This document shows, piece after piece, positions 35,101 to 50,100 of a stretch of 64,000 nucleotides of DNA. The translations under genes and the position numbers were made by a program. Every line of letters starts with the position of its first letter. Within the stretch, counting starts at the first letter, position 1. This stretch comes from Branchinecta lynchi (lineage: Eukaryota > Arthropoda > Branchiopoda > Anostraca > Branchinectidae). The DNA lies in contig JAKZAP010000021.1 in assembly GCA_023053575.1 (NCBI GenBank), positions 20,150,212 through 20,214,211 of the forward strand. The letters run 5' to 3'. The notes under the pieces are model-generated. The model searched no databases and was not told the DNA's origin. It worked only from the letters and a program-made list of their open reading frames with translations.

Positions 35101-38100
35101 TTGCTATTATAGTGAGCTTGTCCATTGCTTGAAAGTGGCAGCCGATATTGCTGTACCGACTGAGAAAATTCGAGTTGGAACAAGGAAGCCTATTTGGAAA
35201 GTCAGTCCTGAAGTTAAAAAGGCAAAGAATACGGCAAAATTTTGGCTAAAAATTTGGATTGCTTGTGGACGCCCAGGGAATGGTACTGTTTTTAATCTGA
35301 AAGCTAAAACGAAGCGTGAATACAAATCTTCACTTAAAAATGCTCGTTTGAATGGCTTAGATGCTCCCACTGACAAAAAAGCGTGGCAAAAGGTCCTTCG
35401 GACAGATAAAGGTTCAGCTGTACCTCCTTCCGCACTAACTACGGCTGACTGGACCAGCCACTACAGTGGGCTATTCAGTTGTTGCAAAAAACAAATTCAG
35501 CAGCACTATGAAAATTTACTTCTTAAATACCTACCAAGGAAGATATTTCAACCCTCTGTTCTTCCCGTGACTTGTTCTTCCATCGAAATTGCTTTCCGAA
35601 AATTAAGAAGAACTGGTTCCACAGATTCTGATGGCCTTAGTGCCGATTTTTTCAAAACTGAGTGTCCAGCCTTAACACAACACCTCCAACTTCTGTTTCA
35701 AATTTGTTTATGCCAGGGTTTGGTTCCGAATAGTTTCCTCTCGGGTACTGTAACATCGGTGATTAAGCGAGGGAAAGACACAGACCTTTGCAAAAGCTAT
35801 CGACCAATTACAGTTTCTTGTACCATAAGCAAAATCCTGGAATACGTCCTTCTTCCAGAATTAATTGAAAAATGTCGTTTTGGTTCAATGCAACTTGGAT
35901 TCCGTTCGAGCGCCAGTTCTGCGCACGCTCATCACATATTAACAAAAATGATGAAGCAGGCTACCCGCGAGAAGTCTGCTATTCATATATGTTCTATAGA
36001 TATAGCTGGTGCTTTTGACAATATAACGCATTCTCAGGCCCTCTTCTCTCTCATTACTTCTGGCGTGAATCTGTCTGTTGTCAGTCTGTTAAAATTTTGG
36101 TATGGTCATTCCTCAGTAAGGTTTAAATGGCAAGGTAGCTTGTCAGAGATTATTCCTGTCCGAACTGGTGTTCGCCAAGGGGGAGTCTTATCTCCCTACA
36201 TTTTCAAATCGGCCATATCTTCTTGTCTCAGTTCTTTACACCCTGCTTACTTTTATAAAGACCATGCCTTCAGCTACATAGCTTACGCGGACGACTTGCT
36301 CTTAGTAAGCCGTACCCGATCCACACTCACCAAAAATGTCTGTAAGCTGTCGTCGGAACTTCTCAAAATCGGTCTTGAAGTTAACCTCTCAAAATGTGAG
36401 TACCTGCATTTCAACCCTTCGTCAAATCGTTTGAATGCTAATTCTTCTATCTCTCTTGGATCGTTCGTCGTCAGATCAACAGAATCTCTACGATGGCTTG
36501 GCATAACATTCAAATCCTCGTTGTCAAAATTTTGCTCTTCGGTTGTTCAAGAAGTTTCTAGATCAATCCGTACCGCCTATGGGCGCATCGTCCCCAACCG
36601 GGGGCGCTATAATCGTAAAGCTTTGGGAAAATTGTACAGCACCTTCTGCGCTCCTTCTATACTATTTCGTTCTGGTGTCACTCATGTTCTGAGAAAGAAG
36701 GAGATAAAAAAGATGAGATCATGTTATTTTAAATATGCAAAGCACCTGCTCCACTTGTCGAAATTATGCCATAACCATACTTTGACGGAGAAGTTCAAAA
36801 TTCAAGATGCAAGTGTTACCCTTTTGGATGTTTCTTCGTCGCTATCAAAAATCATCGACAACAGAACCCAACCAGCGCACGACCTTCTACACTGCTTCCT
36901 GGCCGACGATTGAAATTAAGTGTCTTTTTGTGTATGTTTATGTGTTTTATTTATTTTCTTCATTACTCCGCTTTCTGAAAACGGCGGGTTATAAATAAAT
37001 TACTTACTTACTTACTTACTTATGTGAAAACAAGTTTCTACCCGGACATGTAGTTCGTTCGGAATCCGGCCAAAACCGGAAAACTGTTGGAAGTCAAAGT
37101 TTTATTTCTAGTTGATTAGATAAGCGATTTAGGGGTAAGAAGAGATGCTGAGTCCCTGTATGACAATCGTATTTTACCCGGACATATAGTTCGACCGGAA
37201 TCCGGCTGGAATCGGAAAATTTGTTATAAGCTAAATTTCTATTTGAAGTTGATTAGTTGTTCATTACTGGGGAAAGAAGATACCCTGATTTCGTTTTTGA
37301 GCTTTCTTTTTTCGCCGGACAAGTAGTTCTGGAGTTCGGCCGGAACCGGGAAATTGGCAGAAGTGCAGGAAGTTTTCGTCAAAACAGATATGACTTATAG
37401 GGGTAAACACACATGCTGAATCCAAATCTGAACTTGGTTTTCTCAGGTGATTAGCTATTTGGCTTTAATCTGTTTCTGAATTTTAATTGTAATAATGTTC
37501 AAGGAGTCTGGCGAAGACTGGATCTGGCTAAGACAAGACCCAGTTGTCTGGATCAGATATTGAATTTTTGGGATCCCATCGAAACCTTTGGTCTTGTTCA
37601 TTTGGGGGAAATAATGACTTCATCGGTAATGATATTCGTATAGGCACGTAGCTTATTTTTGCAATGTGTTGTTGTTGTTATTATGAAAAAAGCCGTGGGC
37701 CTTTGAAACCGTGGACCTCTGTTCATTCTAGAAAAGTGGCCTGGAGGACGTTGCCATAGCAACTTTGACAAAATTACAATCCACCAGATTGCCTGTCTGT
37801 AAAAGATATGCTTGTGTAGCTGAATTGAGGGTTTCGAGTCTTACGCTTATATGGTAATTGAGGAAGGGCAGGAGAACGTCGTGAAACGTCGCCGTACTTT
37901 TCCTGTGGAATCGATGTGCTTGATGGAAAAGAGTATCAAAGAACGGGGATCATACTCTGTTGTCATCCTGAAGAGTGCCTTACCGTAGCGTGGTAGCCAG
38001 ACTTCCGACTTGACTTTTGAAGGACGGTCTTATTGATCTGTCTATTTTTGCAACTGTCTGGTTAGTCTGTCCGTTACGGTATACAGGAGTATATAAAACC

Positions 38101-41100
38101 AGATGTAGTAAAATTATTAGCTGAGAAGTTGGAAAAGGTTTTGCTGAGATTCTTAGGATTTGGCAATTCCGGAAACCGCAGAAGTTGATTCCTAAGGAGG
38201 GAAGGAAGTGGTTGGCCGGGCTGAATTTATCTCGCAGTGATTATCTATGCGAGCGAAGAATTTGGATAGTTCCGCTTTTCGGGAATGTCCGAGACTAAAT
38301 TCTTTTTTCGATAAAACTATCAACGGCTTACACTGTTTCAGGTCTTTTTTCGTGGCACTTGCAGCCTCTGGCTCAAGTGCCATAGACCGATCGCAATTCC
38401 GTCGGTCAGTCGGGCGGTCTGTCCCACGATTGCGAGTTAAGATACTTCCGTATGTGCCTTGTTGATGAAACTTTGCAGGCATATCAGGGACCCGACCAAA
38501 CTAACTTGGGAATTATCCGTTTCCCGACCTGACCTTCTGGGGTGGTGGGGGGTGGTGGAGGGAGGGGGAGTCCGGAAAATTCAGCCGTGCATAACTTTCG
38601 AACGGCTGATCCGATTCGAATGAAACTTAATAAATGAATAGAATACACGGCTGTGAAATTTAATAATTGAACAGAGGACATGTCTCTGATGTTTTGTTTC
38701 ATGTCCGGACCAGATCCGACAACTGTTTGGGAGGGGGGGATATGTGACCCGCTTAGACTGGGATCGGGATAGAAACTTGATGGGAATAACAAACAAATGC
38801 TTAGATAAGTTATTTAAAGAATCGGATTGGATTCGGGCATTGCGTGCGAAATTGAAGGGGGGGGGGGGGGTCTGAAATTCCAGTGATCGATTCCAGTACT
38901 AATCTTAACCGCAAAAAAAAAAAAAATACTTTTAAGCAAACTATACATTTTCATGATCCCCATGGGACCATGATCATTTTTGCCTCAAGGGTTTTGCTTA
39001 CAAATGAATGTCTACTCCCTTAAAGTGCTCATATTAACCGCAAAGTAAAAAAAAGTACTTTTGGTCAAACGATACATTTCGGCCCATGATCATTTTTGCC
39101 ACAAAGGTTTTGTTTAACAATAAATTTCTAGCACCCTTAAAGTGCGCATCTTAACCGGAAAGTAAAAAAAAATATACTTCGACCAGACAATACGTATTAA
39201 TGATCCCCAAGGGCCCATCATCGTTTTGCCTCAGGGGTTTTGCATACAGATGAATTTCTAGCTCCTTTAAAGTCCGCATCATTATAGCCAACTTCAAAAA
39301 TAAAATTCTTTTTACCAAACTGTACATTCTCGTGATTTCCAAGGGCCCTTGATCATTCTTATCTCAAGGGTTTGTCTTGCAAATGATCAAAACTAACCCA
39401 CGAACTGGCCAATTCCTACTTTCATTCTCTGAACCAGTCTTGCAAGTGCCATATAAGCTTCCAGCTCTTGTTTCCTGTTCCGTTGACTTCTAGGAAAAAC
39501 AGAGAAACACATAACTGTTCTTTCTGATCAATAAGCTTCTTTCAAAGAATCGTCGACAGCAAAACAAGGCAACACTAGCTGCGTTTTTGCATATACCATG
39601 GTATCTGATACCAGGTCAAAAGGCGTTTTTGTAGTTATCGTGGTATCTGGCGAGTTGTCGTGGTATCTAATATTCAGATACTACAGTCCGACCGTGTATC
39701 TGAAATTGGTGGGTGTGAAAGAAGTTGGCACTTAGTAATGTGACTGAATATCAGTTTTTCTTTTGGGATGACTTCGAAAAGTGCAGTTTCGACAATTGTT
39801 GTTTTTATAGAGCAACCGTATATCGGATACCACGGTAACTGCAAAAAAGACTAATTGCAGATCCAGTTACCGTGGTAACAGACATCATGGTATCTGCAAA
39901 AATGCAACTACTGTAAAAAGTTCTTTCGATGGTGACTTCAGAAAGGGGTTTGTGGAGTTCCTCGTCGTTCTCCTTGTTTGTCGCTTTTTGACGCAGACCC
40001 GATCAGAAGCTTATCGCTCTTGATGAGCCCATTGGTTAGAAATACCGGTTATGCAGCTTTATCCGTCTTTCTTATCAGCACTAAGGGAGCTGCGCGTGGC
40101 TGAAACAGCAGGGACGGATTTGTAAGAAACCCAGCAGAGTTGAGCTGCGAATTGTGCTTTAAAGCTTCAGCGACCTAATGAGCTATTTCTCGACTCCACC
40201 CCTTTCCCTAGTAGATCTGCTTTCATCCGAAACCTTATATGATAAAAAATCCTTTATCTCGAAGTTAGCGGTCTTCGACCATTTTTCACGGTGATCGTGA
40301 GATTGCCAGTGTTTCCAAGTTGTTACTCGAATTTTTACGTTGCCGCTACGTATGTTTCAGAGAACTTTGCCGTTGGTGCGTGGCAATATTCAAAATATCT
40401 AAGTGCTGTATCTAGTTGGCTCTGTAGACGAGAGGCGACGTAAATCAACAACAACAGTTGGGTCTGTAAGTAAGTAATTTGTTTATGACCCGCCATTTTG
40501 AAAAGGTGGAGTGTTTTGAGTGTGCTTCCGACTTCTACTTATTTTGGCAGTAGGATACTTATTTTCAGCCTTTTCTACTTACCAAATTTTGTATTTACTT
40601 ACCTAGCCTACTTATTTTTTGGGTCTACTACTTATTATCCTATTTAATCTTTATTCAAAAGCTCTATTTTTGTCTCCAGTTCTCTTTATTATAGCTGAAA
40701 GGTGAAACTGGATGCTTGGGAAACTGCAACGGGTTTCATAATATTCTCTATTAGAAGGTGCCTTTTTATCTGGTTTTAGGCCTGGGATCTGAGAAACATT
40801 CGTTCAAGAACCTGTCCTGGAAATGGTTAAATAAATATTCTTTGAGCCCAAACTGACTTTGAAACATTTATTCAAAAAATGTTTACAACGGATACGTCAG
40901 CTATGATTTTTCATCAGCGATATTTCGGCCCTTCTTGGCAAGGGTCCTCGTCAGGCTGTCAATCCTCTAGATCAACTGCGGGGAAGGAATCAAACCTGTA
41001 ATCGATTACAATTGTAATAAGATTACAGGTTTGATTCCTTCTGTAATAAGATTACAGGTTTGATTCCTTCCCTGCAGTTGATCTAGAGGATTGACAGCCT

Positions 41101-44100
41101 GACGAGGACCCTTACCAAGAAGGGCCGAAATATCGCTGATGAAAAATCATAGCTGACGGGGAAGGAATCAAACCTGTAATCGATTACAATTGTAATAAGA
41201 TTACAGGTTTGATTCCTTCCCCGCAGTTGATCTAGAGGATTGACAGCCTGACGAGGACCCTTGCCAAGAAGGGCCGAAATATCGCTGATGAAAAATCATA
41301 GCTGACGTATCCGTTGTAAACATTGTTTGAAGAAATGGTTAAATATTGGCAGAAATTTTTTTTAAGCTGCTGTTAGGGTTTTACCCTCTCCGTTCTTGAT
41401 AATTCTGAAAGTTCTTGGGTCTTAATGTTTGATCCACATTAAAAACTAGGATTTGCATGGGAAGCAGTTGAGTTCGGCAGAAAAAGAAAATGCAAATATC
41501 AGAACTTCGCCTGCAGCGGTCAGTTGAATTTGGTCTTGGGTTTGGTAGTTTGAAGCTGAAGTGAAATCGGCCGCAGCAATAGGCATGTGCTGTCCAAGTG
41601 TTCTTCGCAAAAGCGACGCCTAGTAGCTGCATAATCAGCTGCCGAGCTGCTCTTTTTAATTAGTTGTACTTACAAAATCTTATTTTTGAATTTTAACATT
41701 TTAAAGTAACTTAAAACTGGTTTAAAAACTTAAAACAATCTAGCCTAAAACTCAAATCGTCATTAAATTGCTGGTGAAAATTTTGACTCTGCATCCTCCC
41801 TATCCTCGAGGTACAGGGGTACATCCAACCTCAGACAAGTCTTTCCTTCAGAATAATTTATCTGGTTTAAAAAGGAACCATAAATATGACAAACACACTA
41901 GACTGAAGCTAACTGAATGGTTTACATATTGGATAAATAAATTGTGGTTCAATCTTATTGTTGCAGCTTGAAAACAAAGAAAAGGCACAGAATTTGAATA
42001 ATTGAGGTCACACGACTGTTCAAAAAGTCATATTTTGCCTCTTGACTGTCAGGACAGCATGTACATTTCATTTTAACATTTTCGCGGCAAAAATCGAGGT
42101 AGTATAAAAACGAGGTCAGGTATCCCTCCTGTACAAGAAGGGTTGAGCCAGCAGATCCACCACTATAAAATGACGAAGATGCCTCAAACTGGTATGTGCG
42201 TGATAGCTTACTGTAGTCTAGGTAACTAGGTAAAAAAAGAGACTCCAGTTCAGGCTGATTAGGTCTGAGAGACAGACAACAAAACCAATTATGGTAAGGT
42301 AGGTTGCACAAAAAGCTTGAGTAACGTGAGAAATTATTGATTGTTCGAGTAAATAAAAATATTTGCATCAGGTCAGGGTCCCCAGACTTGTCACAAACTA
42401 TAACCTTCTTTTAGAATCACATTTGTGCGACATTCTCTGACCAGAAAATTCTTGCTGACATAACCTGACAGACAACCGACTGGTTAACTCCAACTTGGGT
42501 AAAGTTGGGAGAATAGTTTTGAGAATAGCATAAATGGGAATTGTGGGATAGCAATGAAGAAGCTTAAAACTACAATACAAAACAATATTGGAGGGATGAG
42601 TAAAATCATTTACAACAAACTTTTTTTTCTAGCTGTTCAGGATCCCAATACAACTCTCAAACGTTGACTACGGTGATTTAGTCTGACAGACAGTCAGACC
42701 ATTTATTTGAGATCCTATGATTGTCTCAGAATTAAACCAGGACTAATAATCGACAACATACAAAACAAAAGAAACTACTTTCAGTTTATAAGTATTTCTT
42801 CAGCCTAAGGTTTAGCTATCTAGAAATCTTGTTCGACTCTCCTTGAAATTCAGTCAGGCTGTTTCTTTATGTGCTATAAAGCTAAGACTATAGTGTAGCG
42901 CATTGAAATACTTCTACGCTGCTTGAAATGCTCTAATTTTTTACAGGTGCAAATTCAGAAAACGTGACGTCTGGCCAATAGATGCACATAATTCCTAATG
43001 GTATCTACCAAGTAAAGCCCAGGATTCTGACCTGTAGTACACCTGTGCATCACAGCATTGTGTCTAGATGTGTAGACTCACAACTACAGCCATGTTTGCT
43101 AAACCCCGCTGACTGGTTCCACAGAGAGCTTTAGTAAATAGGTGAGTGTTTATCCTGGAAATACGTTTTTCACCAAGTAATTCTAGGTGATAGGTTTACT
43201 GAGACCACGAAAGTACCATTAACACTGAAAAACTGCAGATACTCTCCATTTCTTTGGATTTTTACTTGCAACTGTCTAGCCCCTCTGCTCACCACCTAGA
43301 TGCGGTTCGGTGACGCCGGGATACAGAGATAATGAATCATCACTGAATAATTATCAGTTTATATATCATACTACAATGATTTCATCCTATTTTCAGTGTC
43401 TCATTTTATCTTTTTTCAACTTCAAATTGGTTGCTATTTAGCACAAGGATGTTTCATGCCCCTATCTTGGCTGGTATTGATGATTACCTACAATTGAAAG
43501 CTGCTTTGATCTGCTGCTTTTGGCTGCAAGTATCGTGAATTTGAACAAGACCAAAGGTTTCGACTGGATCCCAAAATTTCATATTTGATCCAGACAACTG
43601 GATTTTCTAGATATCTGGTCTTCGCCAGACTCCTTGTAAATATGTACTATTGAATGTTTACTTGGTGCTGAGATTCTTACACTGATATATATACACCATG
43701 GTAACTGATGCCACGGTAACTGATATTATTGTAGCTGGTACCGTGATAACTGATACCTTGGTAACTGACACGATTGTAACTGATACATTGGTAACTCATA
43801 CCAGTGTAACTGATACCATGGTTGCCGAATTGCACTTTTACTCTGCGACAGACTGCCTATCTGCCTAGTGCCTACCGCCATGTAAACCCAGAGCGCCAGG
43901 TGTAAGATATGACGTCATCGACGCAGAGCTTTCGCTTTTATGGATAAAGGGCAGGGTAGAGACTCGAAAATCGGTCAACAAATTTTTATTAAACTGTTAC
44001 CAGATCCTTGCCGGATGCACTCTGACTTTTCGAACCAGCAAATGCCGTTTGGCAGATTAGTAGACTGATCGCATACACATTTTTGTTTATCATTAGTATG

Positions 44101-47100
44101 ATCGAAAGTTGCAACAGTATATCTCCTCAATATGTATTGCTTAGTTTAAAACTTCATGTTAAATTCCCAGATTCAGCGCGAACTACATATCTGGCGTGAA
44201 AATAATTTTCATATTCAGAAATCAGCATGTGCTGAATCAAACATCTAATCAACTTCAGATACAACTCTTACTTTTCCCAAAATATCCGCTTTTTGCCTGA
44301 TTCCAAGTAAACTACTTGTCCAGCGAAACTATTTTCATATTTGGATTCAGCATGTCTCCTCACCTCTGAACCAACTAGCTTGAAACATATTTTTTGTCCT
44401 CCCTTAATTTGAAACCCCTGCCCCACCCATAAATATAGCACTACAGAGCCCACCTTCGAACTATACTTTGACCCAAAGAGTCATCGTGTCAAATGTTAAC
44501 AAACTATCTCAACCCTTTCCAGAGTTATCATGCTAACAGACGGACAATTTTTGCGATGCCATAGGCATCCCTAACTTACGTTTCGGGATCCCAAACTCAG
44601 TTCGTCTGTATAGTTGCAAACTTCAGCCACCCTGAAGAGCCCCTTTAACCAAATGGTGATGGTGTTGACAAGCATGAAACAAACGCTCTGAGGACAAGAA
44701 AACGAACAGGCATACACAACTTTCTGTCTGTGGAATTGTGACTTAGATAGACACGTCATATGTTTTTTTTTTCTTTCTAGGCAAAAGCTACATTGGCATC
44801 ACGAGTTTTTCCAGCTTCAGCACTCCCAGGGAAAAGGAATAGTTTTGACATTTTGTATTGATTAAAAGGTCAAAAATTATCGAATGATTGTGAATTACAC
44901 AAGTTTATTTTTATATAGCCTACTCTGAAAAAAACTTTGTCTGTGATAATCGAAGTTACTGTGTAGAGCTCATTGTTTCATCTAGACTATAGAAGCAACA
45001 TACAACAAGACCAAAGGTTTCGATGGGATCCCAAAAATTCAATATTTGATCCAGACAATTGGGTCTTCTCTTCGCCAGATCCAGTCTTCGCCAGACTCCT
45101 TGAACATTTTTACTATTAAAATTCAGAAACAGGTTAAGGCCAAAAAGCTAATCGTCTGAGAAAACCAAGTTCAGATATGGATTCAGCATGTTTGTGTTTA
45201 CTCCTATAAGTCATATCTGTTTTGACAAAAACTTCCTGCCTTACTTCTGCCAATTTCCCGGTTTCGGCCGAATTCCGGAACCGCCTGTCCGGCAAAAAAA
45301 AAACTAAAAAATGAACTCAGCGTATCTTCTTTCCCCTATATCGAACATCTAATCAACTTCAAATTAAAATTTAACTTATAACAAGTTTTCCGGTTCCAGC
45401 AAGATTCCGGGCGAACTATATGTCCAGTAAAAAATGATTGTCATACACGGATTCAGCATCTCTTCTTACCCCTAAATCGGATGTCTAATCAACTACAGAT
45501 ATTTTTAACCATTTTTCCGGTTTTGGCCGGATTTCGGACCAAATACTTGCCCGGCGAGAAAATGGTTTTCACCATCGTGTTCAGCATGTCTTCCTACCCC
45601 TTAAACCCAACATCTAATCAACTTCAAATTCAAATTTAACTTATAACAAATTTTCCGGTTCCAGCCGGATTCCGGGCGAACTGTATGTCCGGGTAAAAAA
45701 AAGATTGTCATACACTGATTAAGCATCTCTTCTTGCCCCTAAATCGGATATCTAATGAACTACAAATACTTTTAACAATTTTCAGGTTTTGGCCGGATTT
45801 CGAGCGAACTAATTGCCCTGCGAGAAAATGGTTTTCACCATCGTGTTCAGCACCCCTTAACCGAACATTTAATCAACTTCAAATAAAACCTTTACTTTTA
45901 ACAGACTTTCCGGTTTGTGCCGGATTCCGGGCTAACTACTTGTCCGGCGAAAAAATGGTTTTCACCATCGTGTTCAGCATGTCTTCTTACCCCTAGATCG
46001 AGCATCCAATCAACTTCAAATAAAACTTTTACTTTTAACAAACTTTCCGGTTTTGGCCGGATTGCGGGTGAAATACTCGTCCGGCGAGAAAACGGTTTTC
46101 ACCATCATGTTCAGCATGTCTTCTTACCTCATAATTGACTGTCTCATTAGCTGTTTGAAAATATTTTGCTTGCCCCTTAAACCCCCTCCCCCACCCCTAA
46201 ATATAGGGCTACAAAGCCTATCAACAAACTCGACCTTACCCTTGACCCAACGAAACCCCACAGCAAGTGTCATCAAAATATCTCACTCCCTTCGAGAGTT
46301 ATCGTGCTTACAGACGGACGGACGGACAACTTTGGCCATGTCATAGGTATCCCTCCACTTACGTTCTGGGATCCCAAAAAATCAGATTGAGACTTTGGAA
46401 ATATGGATGGTATGGACCCTCAACTTTAGAACAATCCCTGGAGCAAGTAGCTGCCTTGGGCACTTCGAACAGTGTTACGCCCATTCATGCTGCGGTATAC
46501 TTCATCTAGTATTACCAGGGGCGTCACGACTGGGGAGGGGGGGGGGGCCCAATGCTGTCGTCCAGTCGGTAAAAATAACCGAATCGTCGCGAGGCGCCGC
46601 GATTTTTCGTCAAAACAGTTGATTTTCATGAAAACAGTTGGTTTTTCTGAAAATTGGTCGATTTTTCGTCAAAAGTCGTTTTTTCTGAAAATCAGTCGAT
46701 TTTTTTCAAAACTGTCATTTTTTGTTGTTGAAAACGGTTGTTTTTCTGCAGAAACAGTCGGTAAAAATTACCAGCCAGTCGGTAAATGCCTCGTCCCCCC
46801 CCCAAACATTTTGGCTAGTAACACCTCTGAGTATTACAATGAAGTAAACGATCAAAAACGAAATGTAGGAGCTAAGTCCATGCTGGCCAAGATTTGCTGT
46901 GGATTATAGTGATTTTGTCCCAACAGTGATATTTTTTATGATCGAACTAGCCCCCGGACATTCCAACAGATGTCCCGCATCTGGTTTCAACATATGGAAA
47001 GGGCCTGCACTACTGATAGAATAGAAAGATATAACCTATATTTTAGTGATGCACTTAAAACTGCATACTGTATGGTAAAAGGTAAATTACAGTAAACCAA

Positions 47101-50100
47101 GCAATTTCTCTGCTGCACTCCAGCCCCCTTCTTCTACTTCTGTTACATCTGAAGGAATATTCAAGTTCTGGGAGCTGTTCAAGCACTTCTACTTCTGTTA
47201 CATCTGCAGGAATATTCAAGTTCTGGGAGCTGTCCAAGCACAGACTAAGTATAGAAATTGCATTTATTTTATTTTTTTTTAGTTTTGAATCTGAGTTCGG
47301 GGTTCTTTTCTAAGATAGGATCCCAAAGCTCCAGAAACTGAATATGTGTGCTGCCACAAATCTATGATTTTAGGATATGCTTTCTCTTAAATTAGGATAC
47401 GCCCAAGGTATGAGCACTGGTGCTCAAGGTTGGGGCACAATGACTTAGAAAAAGAGCATGCCAAATGAATGATATACCCAGTATATGATATGGGACATAC
47501 AAAATCAAGTTTTTTTGCAGACTGGTAGGTTATTGTGCCCTTGCTCCACCATACCAGTGCTCATATCATGGCGCATCATCCCCAAACACTATAGGTATGC
47601 TTCTTAAAACTCCAAATGTAGAATTTATTGACAATTTGACTGAAATCCACAGAACAATCATTCAAAATTAATTTTAGTCAATAGTGCTAGCCAGCACAGG
47701 CTAAAGGAGTAGGCAGAGGCTATTTGAAGCTGATGGTATACCCCAATTTGCCTATGATCATGCATCTGTGGCAGATAGACCACCCCAGCCCTGACATATA
47801 CCCAATGAAAAATTTACAGACTGCAAAGTTACATGATAGCTTTATGAAAAAGTTGAATGTATTTATATGTAATAGTAAATAATGCTATGATTTCAGACTG
47901 GGCCAATCTTAAGCAGTGGTATCTAGCATCCTGTCTTACGATAGTAGCATCCAGTCTTGCTAGTTGTAGCATAAAGTAGAATGCAGTGACAACTGACAAG
48001 GTAGCCTTGACATAGAAATATGTAGTAGCATCAGTTCGTACTGCATGCTACTTTTCTGTACAACTTCGTACTACTATTTTGGATAAATTTTTCATCGGGA
48101 AGCTTGATGTCTTCAAAGTTAGCTCATTAACAGCATACCTTGTTGAGGTTGTTGACTTGGGAGCTTTGGATGGGAAATATGGCGCTACAGGTGAAAGATT
48201 ACACAGGTTTGATGACACATTACCGCCAATTTTTACCGAGATTAAGCAAAAGGTTGTTCACAACAGCAATGTCACCAAGCCAGTCTACCACAAACCCCTG
48301 ATTTTTGGATACCCTATGCCAAACGCTGGGTATATCTAGCATTTAGCATAGCCTATGCCTAACGCTGGATACCCTATGCCAAACGCTGGATACCTGTCGG
48401 TAACCTAACCCTGACCTACCTCAATAGAAAGGAGTTCTGATTGGTTGATTTTTTAGCTTCACTCAAATCATAAATATTTTACTGGGTTACAGTATCCAGC
48501 ACCTGGCATAGTGTATCCAGCGTTAGGCATAGGGTATGCCAAACGCTAGGCACATCCGACGTTTGGCATAGGGTATCCAAAAATCAGGGGTTTTTGGTTG
48601 ACTGCACCAAGCAGGTCCTTCATTTCAGCTTTCTCCTCAGTGACACCCAAGCAGCTTGATACTACTGCACTCAAGACGAATGTAACCCGAGTGCCTCGGC
48701 AACTAATTTTTTTTCAACTTGCATTTTTCGGCAAACTTCAACTTCCTCCCACCCAAATTTTTAGATTTTAGTGTGGCTAAAATGCTGAACCTAAGGCCCA
48801 ACATAAGTGATGCATCTTTCCACCAATTAAAACTACTAGTAAGGCCCCTTAGAGAAATTTTTTGCAGTTTGTAGTGCCGTTGTAAGTGTCGTTTTTAGAT
48901 CCCACAAAATTTTGCCGCCTTATGAAATAGCTTACAACTACCAACCCAACAGAAAGGTCTCACAATGAGGTTGCTGTGGTACAGGAGTGCTGCGTGAAGC
49001 CGCCACCCTAAACTCCTATTTTTGGGAAATGACTTAGGGAAAAAGAGTAAAGGTTGAGATAAAATTCAGTGGAGTATCCTGAAAGGAAGCTTAGAACCTT
49101 CACTTTCTGCTGGTACCATAGTTTACTTGTAATTGTTCAAGGCTAAGCTAGAGAACACGAAAGAATGTAGGCACCCAAGTGATCATGAAGTCCCCCACTT
49201 TGCTAAAAATAGTATTTTGCTACATGGTGAAGTTAGAGGCCAGCTTTTTGGTCAGAGAGGTTCCTTGACCTTTTGCAAATAACAAAATTTGCTGTTTTCT
49301 TGGAATTTGCATGATTTTTCTGGGGTGGCAGCTTCATGATCCAAGGTGGCAGGATCATGTACCATGGCCAATTGGGGGGTGGGCGGTGCCATAGTAAGGG
49401 CAGCTTCATGCAACACTCCTGTATTGTGAGATCAAGAACAGAATATTCAACTGAAAAAAAAAAAAACATCAGATCTCAAGTGGAATCATGAGAAGTAGAA
49501 ACAATGAACCCAGTAAAATTTCATACCTTGCTAGAGTTATTTCCATGATGTGATAGACACTTCAGGCTGCAGTGGCCAATAGCCTCTTTGAGACGAAAAT
49601 TAACCCATCATAATGCAGTTGCAAAACACCAGAGGAATCAAAAACAACTCTGACATAATACAGCCACTCAATAAAGGGTGTAATTGGTGTAAAACTGAAG
49701 AAAGATGTAACCTCTGCTGCAACAATCACAAATAACCACAATTTCTTGAAGATTCGGAATTCATCTCTCAGAACACATGCACCAAAGCAATTTCGAATAT
49801 TTTGTGGTTTGTCGCAGTCATGAAATGTCCATGGTACGCTGAGGTAGTGAGGTTCTGCAAGATCTCGGAAACGATAAAATCGGAAGCGATGGCGCGTACT
49901 ATTTGGAAACTCTTTATTCTTGAGGTATTTACATGAATTAAATCGTAAATACTGTCCTCTGTGCTTTAACTAATCAATGCACATATTTTGCCGTAGCACC
50001 AAAGATAACCACTCTGCTCAAATCCTGGTCGAGTTTAATCAAAACAAGCAGCAGAGGTCCATCTTCTAAAACTGGTCACACAAACATAATCATTCGGCAT

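Larger units (their letters stand above)
32914..37020 (+). mobile_element. Apparently full-length non-LTR retrotransposon (LINE)
   Basis: It is about 4.1 kb long: a 5' leader of ~145-185 bp, ORF1, ORF2 overlapping by one base, a short 3' UTR with AATAAATAAA, and a (TTAC)n tail. It is inserted in a family 1 unit: GCTGAACACTTAT before it and TTATGTGAAAACAAG after it rejoin as a normal unit. TTAT is therefore a likely short target duplication, although it overlaps the tail motif. Both ORFs are open, so it is young. The clade was not determined. Confidence 0.9.
32083..37595 (+). mobile_element. Family 1 modular element, copy D, split by a LINE
   Basis: The 5' part is 32083-32913 (TTTTGGGATCCCAAAACG start, microsatellite, then units whose features repeat every 137 bp). 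The 3' part is 37021-37595 (more units, then the 3' module with GGCGAAGACTGGATCTGG and TCGAAACCTTTGGTCTTGTT). The LINE 32914-37020 sits inside one unit. Confidence 0.88.

Noticed and set aside
41955..42368. 137-codon minus-strand frame
   Set aside because: No domain, no repeat of known type and no supporting neighbours; length is within chance for AT-rich DNA.
48079..48339. 86-codon plus-strand frame
   Set aside because: It begins in the end of one interspersed repeat and runs into the left terminus of a MITE; only the middle ~50 codons are unique and unrecognised.
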